Shown here: in pieces, positions 18,240-25,705 of the stretch
How positions within the stretch are numbered: the first letter of the stretch is position 1
Layout of the letters: every line of letters starts with the position of its first letter
NCBI GenBank assembly: GCA_021800805.1
Contig: JAJYYR010000003.1
Span: 67,304-131,303 of the forward strand
DNA: 64,000 nt
From: a bacterium
GTDB taxonomy: Bacteria; SZUA-79; Acidulodesulfobacterales; Acidulodesulfobacteraceae
Direction of reading: 5' to 3'
Position numbers and translations under genes: made by a program
The notes under the pieces: model-generated
The model's input: only the letters and a program-made list of their open reading frames with translations
What the model was told of the DNA's origin: nothing
The model's database searches: none

Positions 18240-18248
18240 TGGTATAAT
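18240..18248 (+). promoter_or_regulatory. Extended -10 promoter of ispF
   Basis: TGGTATAAT, a TGn-TATAAT extended -10, ends only 8 bp before the ispF ATG, so transcription would begin at or within a base or two of the start codon. No Shine-Dalgarno precedes that ATG. Confidence 0.55.
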
Positions 18249-18256
18249 TATTTAAA

Positions 18257-18769
18257 ATGAATAACATAAGGATAGGAAGCGGCTACGACATACACAAATT
18301 TTTAGAAATTGCGCTTTTCGAAAATGCCGCCAAAAAATTATACCTCGGGGGCGTACTTATCGATGGACATATAGGAGTTGCCGCTCATTCAGACGGCGAC
18401 GTCGTCCTTCACTCCCTCACCGATGCCCTTCTGGGAGCGTTATGCCTTCCCGATATCGGCGTTCTTTACCCCGACAATCTCAAATCTACTAAAGGCATTA
18501 ACAGCATCGAAATATTAAAATATGCTTACAAATTGGTGCAGGGCAAAGGATACGGTTTAGTAAACGCCGATATTACGGTCGTAACCCAGACGCCCAAAAT
18601 TTCCGTATATAAAGATAATATGATAGAATCCGTATCTTCCGCTTTAGACGTCGATAAATCGCGCATAAATATCAAAGGAAAAACAAAAGAAGGACTGGAC
18701 TCCGTCGGCAAACAGAAAGCAATCGAGTGTTTCAGCGTTTGCCTGTTGTCGTCGGAACAAAAAAAATGA
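18257..18769 (+). CDS. ispF: 2-C-methyl-D-erythritol 2,4-cyclodiphosphate synthase
   Basis: Fifth MEP-pathway step, cyclising CDP-methylerythritol 2-phosphate with release of CMP. The zinc ligands are visible: D11 and H13 in GSGYDIHKF, and H52 in AHSDGDVVLHSLTDALLGA. The family segments VNADITVVTQTPK and IKGKTKEGLDSVGK follow. At 170 aa it is slightly long because of a short insertion after the first motif. It overlaps ispD by ATGA, so the order here is ispF-ispD, the reverse of the common ispDF order. A leaderless or near-leaderless mRNA is likely. Confidence 0.96.
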   Translation: MNNIRIGSGYDIHKFLEIALFENAAKKLYLGGVLIDGHIGVAAHSDGDVVLHSLTDALLGALCLPDIGVLYPDNLKSTKGINSIEILKYAYKLVQGKGYGLVNADITVVTQTPKISVYKDNMIESVSSALDVDKSRINIKGKTKEGLDSVGKQKAIECFSVCLLSSEQKK

Positions 18770-19563
18770 AAATTTACGCCGTGCTGCTTGCCGCCGGAAC
18801 AGGTTCTCGAACCGGATTTGCAATGCCCAAACAGCTTATAAAAATTAATGGAAAGGAAATTATTCTCCGCAGTCTCGAAATTTTTTTAAAATCAAAAATT
18901 AATTTCGAAGCAGTTATCATAACTACGCCGCCGTCCTCCGTTTTTAAATTTAACTGGAACGATTTTTTTGAAAAAAATCTCAGGGAAGACGAAATGAAAA
19001 AATTGCGGATAATAACCGGGGGAGGAACAAGACAGCAGTCTGTCGACAATTCTATCAAATATTTAGAGGGCATCGTCGCGGGAGAAGATATGGAAAAAGA
19101 AAACGCCGTCGTTTTTATCCACGACTCTGCAAGGCCCTTTGTAACCGAAGCGGAACTGCATTTATTACTTGATAAAACCGTAAGCCACGGCGCCGCTTTT
19201 CTATGTTCCGATGTAACCGAAACTATCAAAGAAATTAATCCCGAAAATAAAAACGAAATTACATTGTCAAACCCCATAAAGCTTAAAACTATTAAAAGGG
19301 ATTATTTAATATCGGCTAAAACTCCGCAGGTATTTAAGTTTAAATTGATAGAAAGAGCTTTAGTCAAAGCAACGGCTGAAAATTTTATATCGACCGACGA
19401 CATTTCCCTACTGGAAAATTTAGGTCTAACCGCCGTGCCGATAACGGCTACCGATATGAACATGAAAATAACGTCGGCGATAGACATCGAAATAGCAGAA
19501 CTGCTCTTAAACAGGTTCGATAAACTATCCGACGCTAATCTTTCCGGCAATAAGGGGAATTAA
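18766..19563 (+). CDS. ispD: 2-C-methyl-D-erythritol 4-phosphate cytidylyltransferase
   Basis: Third MEP-pathway step, forming CDP-methylerythritol from MEP and CTP. The start is set at ATG 18766, which overlaps the ispF stop as ATGA and places the nucleotide-binding LLAAGTGSR at residues 7-15. The GTG at 18727 would add 13 residues that do not fit the family. The catalytic Lys follows in PKQL, then GGGTRQQSV, FIHDSARPFV and AKTPQVFKF. The length is about 265 aa, slightly longer than the E. coli enzyme. Its stop overlaps the convergent PIN-TRAM stop. Confidence 0.95.
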   Translation: MKIYAVLLAAGTGSRTGFAMPKQLIKINGKEIILRSLEIFLKSKINFEAVIITTPPSSVFKFNWNDFFEKNLREDEMKKLRIITGGGTRQQSVDNSIKYLEGIVAGEDMEKENAVVFIHDSARPFVTEAELHLLLDKTVSHGAAFLCSDVTETIKEINPENKNEITLSNPIKLKTIKRDYLISAKTPQVFKFKLIERALVKATAENFISTDDISLLENLGLTAVPITATDMNMKITSAIDIEIAELLLNRFDKLSDANLSGNKGN

Positions 19564-20621
19564 TTTACCGGCGCAGGATCTTTATCGTAATTTATTTTTG
19601 CAAATATCATCCTTCCGCTCGAAGTCTGTAAAATGCTTGTGACTACGACGTTAAGCTCGGAGCCGACAAGTTTAATGGCGTCTTCGACGACCACCATTGT
19701 TCCGTCGTCCAAATAAGCAATACCCTGATTTTTCTCCCTGCCTTCTTTAGTTATCAATATGGTCATTATCTCCCCGGGAAGGAGAATAGGTCTTAGGGCT
19801 TTAACCAAATCGTTTATATTTAGGACTTTTAAGTTTCTAACCTGTGCCACTTTGTTAAGATTAAAGTCGGTGGTTATAATCTTGCCGTTTTTTTCTTTTG
19901 CAAATGCTATTAATTTTGCATCAACCTCTTTTATATTTGGATAATCGGCATCGGTAAACTCGATATTAATATTTTTATCTTCTCTTAGTTCTTTCAATAT
20001 ATCTAAGCCTCTTCTCCCCTTTACCCTTTTAAGCGGATCCTGAGAATCCGCTATATGCTGAAGTTCATGCAAAACAAACGTAGGTATCACAAAAGTTCCG
20101 TCTATAAAACCTGTTTTTGAAACGTCTAGTATTCTTCCGTCAATTAAAGAACTCGTATCTATAACTTTATAGTTGCGACATTGTTCTCCGCCGCCGCTTC
20201 TACCCTGTCCATCTTTTGAATCGGACTGTTGTTTAGCTCCTATGCCGAAATCGTCGGACACTCTTAAGCCTATAATAAGCCCGAGATAGCCTGCTACGAA
20301 GTTCACGAAAGCGTAAGTAACATATCCTAAATCGGAACCGGTAAAAAAAGATTTAAAAAGTTGATAAGTAATATAATTAATTATAAAAAGCCCGATGAAA
20401 AGACCTATCCCGCCAGTAAGAATTTTTTTAGTGGAAATGAATTCCATATTTTTTTCAACGGAAACTACGATAAAACCTATTGTAAAACCGAATAAAAGCC
20501 CTACATACGATAAAAAATCGTTATGCCAGTATTCCTTACCTATTAAAAAACCTAAAATCGCAGAAATGAGAACCAGCATTATCCTTATAAAGAGGATTGG
20601 TTTCTTATTAAAAATTTTCAT
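19560..20621 (-). CDS. Membrane PIN-TRAM domain protein (YacL family)
   Basis: Putative membrane-anchored ribonuclease. There are four N-terminal membrane helices (about 10-28, 38-54, 68-90, 101-119), a Gly/Ser-rich linker (125-149), then a PIN nuclease domain beginning YKVIDTSSLIDGR with acidic residues D155 and D161 and later ADSQDPLKRVKGRRGL. A C-terminal TRAM RNA-binding domain is recognisable by EKNQGIAYLDDGTMVVV. YacL-family proteins often sit beside ispD and carD, as here. The RNA target is unknown. Confidence 0.9.
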   Translation of the reverse strand: MKIFNKKPILFIRIMLVLISAILGFLIGKEYWHNDFLSYVGLLFGFTIGFIVVSVEKNMEFISTKKILTGGIGLFIGLFIINYITYQLFKSFFTGSDLGYVTYAFVNFVAGYLGLIIGLRVSDDFGIGAKQQSDSKDGQGRSGGGEQCRNYKVIDTSSLIDGRILDVSKTGFIDGTFVIPTFVLHELQHIADSQDPLKRVKGRRGLDILKELREDKNINIEFTDADYPNIKEVDAKLIAFAKEKNGKIITTDFNLNKVAQVRNLKVLNINDLVKALRPILLPGEIMTILITKEGREKNQGIAYLDDGTMVVVEDAIKLVGSELNVVVTSILQTSSGRMIFAKINYDKDPAPVN

Positions 20622-20652
20622 TTATATTATTTAATTAATTATTTTTAGAATA

Positions 20653-21189
20653 CTAAGCGATTAAATTTAAATTAGAAGACTGAACCGGAGTAGCCGGAGT
20701 ATGCATAAATATCTTTTTTATTTTTTCTTCTACGAAAGTTTCCGGTCTGTTCATTACCGTAGAAATCTCTTTGATAATTAAATGTTTTGCTTTTTCAAAC
20801 ATCTTTTTTTCGGCAAAAGACAACTCTTTCTCAGATTTTAAAATATAAAGATCCCTTAAAACTTCCGCTACTTCAAAAAGGCATGAAGAACATAGTTTTA
20901 TATTGTAGCCGTTAAACCTTTTATTCCATGATTCTTTTCTTGCGAAAGGTTTTTTGGCGCATTTTTCTTCCAGCACGTCAAAAACTTTCTGTATCTCGTT
21001 TTCTTTAATAAGAAGACGGAGTCCCACTTCTGCCTCATTTTTAACGGGCACCATAATTTTCGCATTGTTTTCCAAAACTCTGATATTGTAAAAAGACAAT
21101 TCCGTAGAACCTATTTTCTGCTTAGAAATAGACTCTACTAAACAAACGCCGTACCCCGGATAAAATACAAACTCGTTTAAGTTCAACAT
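20653..21189 (-). CDS. CarD-family transcription regulator
   Basis: RNA polymerase beta-binding regulator of rRNA and stress promoters. The N-terminal RID/Tudor-like domain is clear: EFVFYPGYGVCLVESI, FYNIRVLENNAKIMVPV. A helical C-terminal domain follows. At 178 aa the length is normal. A purine-rich Shine-Dalgarno (AAGGAGG) sits just before the ATG. Its neighbours, a YacL-like PIN-TRAM protein and ispDF, form the common carD-yacL-ispD-ispF association, although ispFD is on the opposite strand here. Confidence 0.92.
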   Translation of the reverse strand: MLNLNEFVFYPGYGVCLVESISKQKIGSTELSFYNIRVLENNAKIMVPVKNEAEVGLRLLIKENEIQKVFDVLEEKCAKKPFARKESWNKRFNGYNIKLCSSCLFEVAEVLRDLYILKSEKELSFAEKKMFEKAKHLIIKEISTVMNRPETFVEEKIKKIFMHTPATPVQSSNLNLIA

Positions 21190-21240
21190 TTTTAAGCCTC
21201 CTTAAACTTTTTAGTTCATTAAATTAATTAAAATAAAAAA

Positions 21241-22326
21241 TTAATTAAAAACGATATTATATATAGTATCTCTTTCAGTTGGAAGTTTGCCAGTCTCTTT
21301 TATTATCTTTTTTACGTTTTTAACGCTGAGACTTACCGGATTAATCGAACCTGCATTATGGGATATTTTTTCTTCCGTCAGCGTGCCGTCAAAATCATCG
21401 GCGCCAAAAGAAAGGGAAACCTGCGCAAGGTTAATTCCTAAGTTCACAAAAAATGTTTTTATATGCTTAAAATTATCTAAAAAAAGGCGGGAAATCGCAA
21501 TGACTTTAAGGTCGTCGTATCCCGACGTCATATTTGAATTTTTGATTGCGGTGTTTTTAGGCTGGAACGCAAAAGGAATAAAAGAATTAAAACCGCCTGA
21601 TTCATCCTGCGCGAGTCTTATTTCGTTTAAATGGCTTACCCTGTCTTCATAGCTTTCTTTTACGCCGTAAAGCATTGAAGCATTAGAAGAAATACCGATT
21701 TTATGGGCAGTCTTGTGAATTTCTATCCACTTTTCCCCGCTTATTTTTTGCGGACATAATTTTTTTCTTATAACGGGATTAAAAATTTCTGCTCCTCCTC
21801 CGGGAATGCTGTCTAAGCCGTTTTCTTTTAAATCAAGCAATACGTCTTTTTCGGACAATCCGGAAATTTTAGATAAATAATCTATTTCTACTGCCGTGAA
21901 AGCCTGTATCATCAAGAACGGAAATTCTTTTTTTATTTCGCGGATCATATTTAAATAGAAGTTGTAAGGAAGGGAAGGATGAAGACCTCCGACTATATGA
22001 ACTTCTTTAAAATTATTGGTTTCGTAATTCGTCTTAATATATTCTATTATATCTTCTATGCTCATTGAATATGCATCCGTTTCTTGTCCTTTTCTGTAGA
22101 AAGCGCAAAAAGCGCACCTATTTACGCATATATTAGTATAGTTTATATGAATATTGACGATATAATATACTTTGTCCCCGTTGATTTTAAAGTTTTTAAA
22201 ATTTGCAAGTTCTCCTATTTGGAGCAAATCTTTACATTTAAACAAAAACAAAGCGTCGTCGGTTGACAACCTTATATTATTATAAACCTTTTCTCTTATT
22301 AAATCAAAAGTTTTATTTTGAATCAT
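21241..22326 (-). CDS. mqnE: Aminofutalosine synthase (radical SAM, MqnE)
   Basis: Radical SAM enzyme joining 3-enolpyruvoyl-oxybenzoate to adenosine-derived radical chemistry in futalosine menaquinone synthesis. The radical-SAM CxxxCxxC is at C67, C71 and C74 in ICVNRCAFCAF, counted from the ATG at 22326. VHIVGGLHPSLP, DSIPGGGAEIF and SNASMLYG are MqnE-type; the related MqnC is the main alternative. An upstream ATG at 22350 would add 8 residues and enlarge the overlap with mqnM; either start overlaps. The cluster with UbiD, UbiA and UbiX homologues supports the assignment. Confidence 0.88.
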   Translation of the reverse strand: MIQNKTFDLIREKVYNNIRLSTDDALFLFKCKDLLQIGELANFKNFKINGDKVYYIVNIHINYTNICVNRCAFCAFYRKGQETDAYSMSIEDIIEYIKTNYETNNFKEVHIVGGLHPSLPYNFYLNMIREIKKEFPFLMIQAFTAVEIDYLSKISGLSEKDVLLDLKENGLDSIPGGGAEIFNPVIRKKLCPQKISGEKWIEIHKTAHKIGISSNASMLYGVKESYEDRVSHLNEIRLAQDESGGFNSFIPFAFQPKNTAIKNSNMTSGYDDLKVIAISRLFLDNFKHIKTFFVNLGINLAQVSLSFGADDFDGTLTEEKISHNAGSINPVSLSVKNVKKIIKETGKLPTERDTIYNIVFN

Positions 22327-22990
22327 AACCGTTCCATCTTGCGTAAACATCGTTTTCTATATCAAGAGCGTCTAAAATTTTACCCGTTATAAAATCCACA
22401 ATGTCTCCGACCGTTTGAGGCTTGTTATAAAATGCCGGAATAGGAGGAAGTATTATTGCTCCAGACGAATGAAGCGACAGCATATTTTTAAGATGTATAT
22501 CGCTAAACGGGGTTTCTCTCGGGCATACGATCAGTTTTTTCTTTTCTTTAAGCATAACGTCCGCCGCCCGTTCTATAAGGTTTCCCGAAATTCCGTTTGC
22601 AATTCTGGAAAGACTGCCCATAGAACATGGAATGGCTATCATGCCCTTAACGTTTTTTGCGGAACCGCTTGCGATACGCGCCTCTAAAAAATCCTCGCCT
22701 AAAAGAGCAAAACTGTCGCCGGCTTTATATAGTCCAAATTTATTTATTATCTCGTCTTTTACGGCTTTTCCGACTGCGCTTCCCGCGCCTGTTTCCATGC
22801 CTATGTCCGTAAACATCCCCAGCTCGTCCCTAATCACCTTAAAACCGGGTTTGGATATTATAAGATGAACAAAAAAAGAGCGGTCTATTAAAGCCTTAAG
22901 AAGGCTAAAACCGAATAGCGATCCCGACGCTCCGGTAATAGCGACTATGTAAGAATGGACGTCCGCCCTTATATTAATATTTTCTTTCAT
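22313..22990 (-). CDS. mqnM: UbiX-family flavin prenyltransferase (MqnM)
   Basis: Makes prenylated FMN, the cofactor of UbiD-type decarboxylases, using dimethylallyl phosphate. The flavin-binding ITGASGSLFG is at about residues 18-27, IAIPCSMGSLSRIANG follows, and VCPRETPFSDIHLKNM and GAIILPPIPAFYN close the prenyl pocket. At 225 aa it is slightly longer than E. coli UbiX. In futalosine-pathway clusters this gene (MqnM) partners MqnL, which is the UbiD homologue encoded at the start of this operon. Confidence 0.9.
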   Translation of the reverse strand: MKENINIRADVHSYIVAITGASGSLFGFSLLKALIDRSFFVHLIISKPGFKVIRDELGMFTDIGMETGAGSAVGKAVKDEIINKFGLYKAGDSFALLGEDFLEARIASGSAKNVKGMIAIPCSMGSLSRIANGISGNLIERAADVMLKEKKKLIVCPRETPFSDIHLKNMLSLHSSGAIILPPIPAFYNKPQTVGDIVDFITGKILDALDIENDVYARWNGYDSK

Positions 22991-22996
22991 ATTTAT

Positions 22997-23890
22997 TTAT
23001 TTTAAAATAAAAAATTTAGAATATATGATGCTTGCCGATATAAAAACGAAAAAAGTTATGGAAATATATCCGTTCATAGTAAAAAATGCGGCATCGATAT
23101 TATTTAAACTCTTGTAAACTAAAAGATGTTCATAGGCAAAAAAACCGGCTACAAGAATCATTCCTATAATATACAAAAAATTAAGATTAAATATGAAATA
23201 TAGATAAACCAAACAGGCTAAGGCAAGCAAGTGTAGAATTCTGGAAACCGTTATAGCATTTTTTATTCCGAATTTTGCAGGCACGGAGAAAAGTCCGTTT
23301 GCGGTATCGAATTCGTAGTCTAAAATAGCATAAAGGATGTCGAACCCGGAACCCCAAAAAACTACGGCAAGACCGAGAATTAAAATCTTATAATTTAAGC
23401 CGCCGGTAACTGCAAGCCATGTCCCCAAAGGACCTAATGCCATGCTTATTCCTAAAACCATATGGGAAAAAAACGTAAATCTTTTCGTAAAAGAATAGAA
23501 TGTAATAAAAATTATTACTAAAGGCGAAAGAATAAAACATATAAAATTCAGTTCGTATGCGGCGGCTATCAAAACGATATAAGAAATTATCCCAAAAATA
23601 ACACCGTATAAAGTAGTAAGTTCGCCTTTCGGAATGGTTCTTTCCACCGTCCTTTTATTTTTCGCATCTATTTTTTTGTCTATTACCCTGTTAAATGCCA
23701 TTGCTCCGCTTCTTCCCGAAGCCATGGCTATAACTATCCAAATTATTTTATAATAAAAAAAAGGCGTGCCGAAAGACGAGGGATATTTGTCGTAAAAGGC
23801 AAGTAGAAAAGCGCTGAGGGCGAAAGGCAGGACGAATATAGTATGGGAAAATTTGACTAATTCTAATGTATTTTTTATCTTTTTAAACAT
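22997..23890 (-). CDS. mqnP: UbiA-family prenyltransferase (MqnP)
   Basis: Intramembrane aromatic prenyltransferase, here most likely MqnP, which attaches the polyprenyl chain in the late futalosine route. It has multiple membrane helices. The first Asp motif is NRVIDKKIDAKNKRT, followed by RTIPKG; the second is DILYAILDYEFDTANGLFSVP. The RTIPKGEL segment matches MqnP/UbiA rather than heme O synthase. It is 6 bp from mqnM and 6 bp from mqnL, so the three are clearly co-transcribed. Confidence 0.9.
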   Translation of the reverse strand: MFKKIKNTLELVKFSHTIFVLPFALSAFLLAFYDKYPSSFGTPFFYYKIIWIVIAMASGRSGAMAFNRVIDKKIDAKNKRTVERTIPKGELTTLYGVIFGIISYIVLIAAAYELNFICFILSPLVIIFITFYSFTKRFTFFSHMVLGISMALGPLGTWLAVTGGLNYKILILGLAVVFWGSGFDILYAILDYEFDTANGLFSVPAKFGIKNAITVSRILHLLALACLVYLYFIFNLNFLYIIGMILVAGFFAYEHLLVYKSLNNIDAAFFTMNGYISITFFVFISASIIYSKFFILK

Positions 23891-23896
23891 TTTAAT

Positions 23897-25345
23897 TTAA
23901 CTTAATCCGTATTCCTTCCATCTCTCATCGACAAGTTTTTTTATATCGGAAGACATAGTTATATCGTCCGGCCATTTTCTTTTATAACCCTCGGACGTCC
24001 ATTTTTTTGTGGCGTCTATCCCCATTTTAGAACCATAATTTGGAATATCCGAAGCATGTTCTAAAACGTCTATAGGGCCTTCGACGAAAGAAACGTCTCT
24101 TTTGGGATCGATATTATTGCATATTCTCCAAATTACCTCGCTCTTGTCTTGAACGTTAACGTCTTCGTCTAGTATAACTATTATTTTGGTGAACATCATT
24201 AGACCGAGTCCCCATATTCCGTGCATTATCTTTTTTGCATGACCCGGATAACTTTTTTTAATGCTTATAAAAGCTAAATCGTGAAATATACCTTCAAACG
24301 GAAGATTCATATCGACGATTTCGGGAAATATCTTTTTTATAGCCGGCAGAAAAAATCTTTCCGTCGCTTTTCCTATATAACAGTCTTCCATAGGAGGCTT
24401 TCCGACGATAGTAGCGGGATATACGGCATCTTTCCTGTGGGTTATAAGGGTTACATGGAACACCGGATAAAAATCCTCGAGAGAATAATATCCCGTATGG
24501 TCGCCGAAAGGACCTTCAAGCCTGAAATCTTCGGAAGGGTCAATATATCCCTCGATAACGAATTCGGCATTTGCCGGAACATATATATCGTTCGTTTCGC
24601 ATTTTACGAGTTCTACCGCTTCGCTCCTTAAAAACCCCGCAAACATCATCTCTTCGATATCCGGGGGAAGAGGGGCGGTTGCGGAATAAATTACTGCGGG
24701 GTCGGAGCCTATAACGACGGAAACGGGTATCTTTCTGCCAAGTTCTTTATATTTTCTGAAATGCCTTGCGCCGTCTTTGTGTATATGCCAGTGCATACCG
24801 CATGAAGAATCGTCGTAAACCTGCATTCTATACATACCGACGTTGGTAGAACCGCTTTCGGGGTCTTTCGTAAAAACAAGCGGAAGCGTAATGAATGGAC
24901 CGCCGTCTTCAGGCCAAGTCTTCAAAACCGGCAAAATATCAAGCAAAGGCGGTTCGCTTACGACGACCTCTTTACATTTGGCATTTTTTACGATTTTAGG
25001 CATATAATCTGCAAGTTTTTTAAGTTTAGAAAGAGATTTTATTTTTTCAAAAAAATTAGTAGGGATTTCGGGATCTATTATTTCTTCTATTCTTTTTGCG
25101 GTATCATCGAGACTTTCTACCTCGAAAGCTTGCAATATGCGCTTATTTGAACCGAACATATTTATTAATACCGGAAAATTATAGCCTTTTACATTTTCGA
25201 ATAAAAGCGCGGGTCCTTCTTTTTTTACCATTCTATCGGCAATTTCGGCTATTTCCAAAATCCTATCGACGGGAGCGGCTACTCTGTGCAAATCGTTATT
25301 TTTTTCTAAAATCCGGATAAATTCGTGCAGGTCTTTATAAGGCAT
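23897..25345 (-). CDS. mqnL: UbiD-family decarboxylase (MqnL)
   Basis: Prenyl-FMN-dependent decarboxylase, here likely MqnL acting on the naphthoate intermediate of menaquinone synthesis. The N-terminal domain has LHEFIRILEKNNDL and GPALLFENVKG, the central region ITLPLVFTKDP, and the catalytic part has GPFGDHTGYYS with the family Glu/Arg network. At 482 aa the length is normal. It is the first gene of mqnL-mqnP-mqnM-mqnE, preceded by an extended -10 element and no clear Shine-Dalgarno. UbiD specificity cannot be read from sequence; the assignment rests on the mqnE neighbour. Confidence 0.9.
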   Translation of the reverse strand: MPYKDLHEFIRILEKNNDLHRVAAPVDRILEIAEIADRMVKKEGPALLFENVKGYNFPVLINMFGSNKRILQAFEVESLDDTAKRIEEIIDPEIPTNFFEKIKSLSKLKKLADYMPKIVKNAKCKEVVVSEPPLLDILPVLKTWPEDGGPFITLPLVFTKDPESGSTNVGMYRMQVYDDSSCGMHWHIHKDGARHFRKYKELGRKIPVSVVIGSDPAVIYSATAPLPPDIEEMMFAGFLRSEAVELVKCETNDIYVPANAEFVIEGYIDPSEDFRLEGPFGDHTGYYSLEDFYPVFHVTLITHRKDAVYPATIVGKPPMEDCYIGKATERFFLPAIKKIFPEIVDMNLPFEGIFHDLAFISIKKSYPGHAKKIMHGIWGLGLMMFTKIIVILDEDVNVQDKSEVIWRICNNIDPKRDVSFVEGPIDVLEHASDIPNYGSKMGIDATKKWTSEGYKRKWPDDITMSSDIKKLVDERWKEYGLS

Positions 25346-25380
25346 AATAATATATATAATAATTTAATTAACTTTGTACT

Positions 25381-25389
25381 ATTATAACA
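25381..25389 (-). promoter_or_regulatory. Predicted extended -10 promoter of the mqn operon
   Basis: Minus-strand TGTTATAAT (TGn-TATAAT) lies 36 bp upstream of the mqnL ATG; the -35 region is AT-rich without a consensus hexamer. A second TATAAT occurs at 25414-25419. Confidence 0.4.
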
Positions 25390-25422
25390 AAAATTTATAA
25401 AAAAATAAATCCGATTATACCC

Positions 25423-25542
25423 CCTTAATCCTGCAATAGAAAATATTTGGATATTTCTTTTATATGTAATTTCTGGATTCCCGCCTGCGCGGGAATGACA
25501 GACATTTGGGTTAAAAAATAAATCCCTGCATTGTCATTCCCG
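25423..25542. repeat. Right-truncated copy of dRS3-like inverted-repeat element
   Basis: This begins with CCTTAATCCTGCAATAG (25423-25439), runs into ATTTCTGG, then ATTCCC-N8-GGGAAT (25478-25497). It ends with TGTCATTCCCG (25532-25542), the reverse complement of CGGGAATGACA at 25490-25500. The interior resembles that of the complete element at 47946-48105, but the outer half of its right arm is missing. It lies between mqnL and selB in a gene-free stretch of about 360 bp. Confidence 0.75.
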
Positions 25543-25549
25543 AATAATA

Positions 25550-25637
25550 AAAAAGGGGACAGATTTATTTATTTTCTTACAGCCGACTACATTTGCGGGA
25601 TTTTAGACGGAAAATAAAAAATATCTGTCCCCTTTTT
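25550..25637. repeat. 88-bp inverted-repeat element (ggggacagat type)
   Basis: A perfect 15-bp terminal inverted repeat: AAAAAGGGGACAGAT at 25550-25564 and its reverse complement at 25623-25637, around an AT-rich interior. Sequences with this GGGGACAGAT end are familiar in association with REP-type (Y1/RAYT) transposases; no transposase is present here, so this would be a non-autonomous copy. It abuts the truncated dRS3-like element. Confidence 0.7.
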
Positions 25638-25705
25638 CTAGAATCATACTCCTTAATTTTATGGTAAAATTTAGATTTGCGTGAAAAAAGTATGTGAAAA
25701 AATGT

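Noticed and set aside
18727..18765. GTG start for ispD 39 bp upstream
   Set aside because: It would add 13 residues before the conserved nucleotide-binding loop and a larger overlap with ispF. The ATG at 18766 gives the usual N-terminus and a clean ATGA overlap.
18774..19277. 167-aa minus-strand ORF antisense to ispD
   Set aside because: Shadow of ispD, with no Shine-Dalgarno or protein-like motif.
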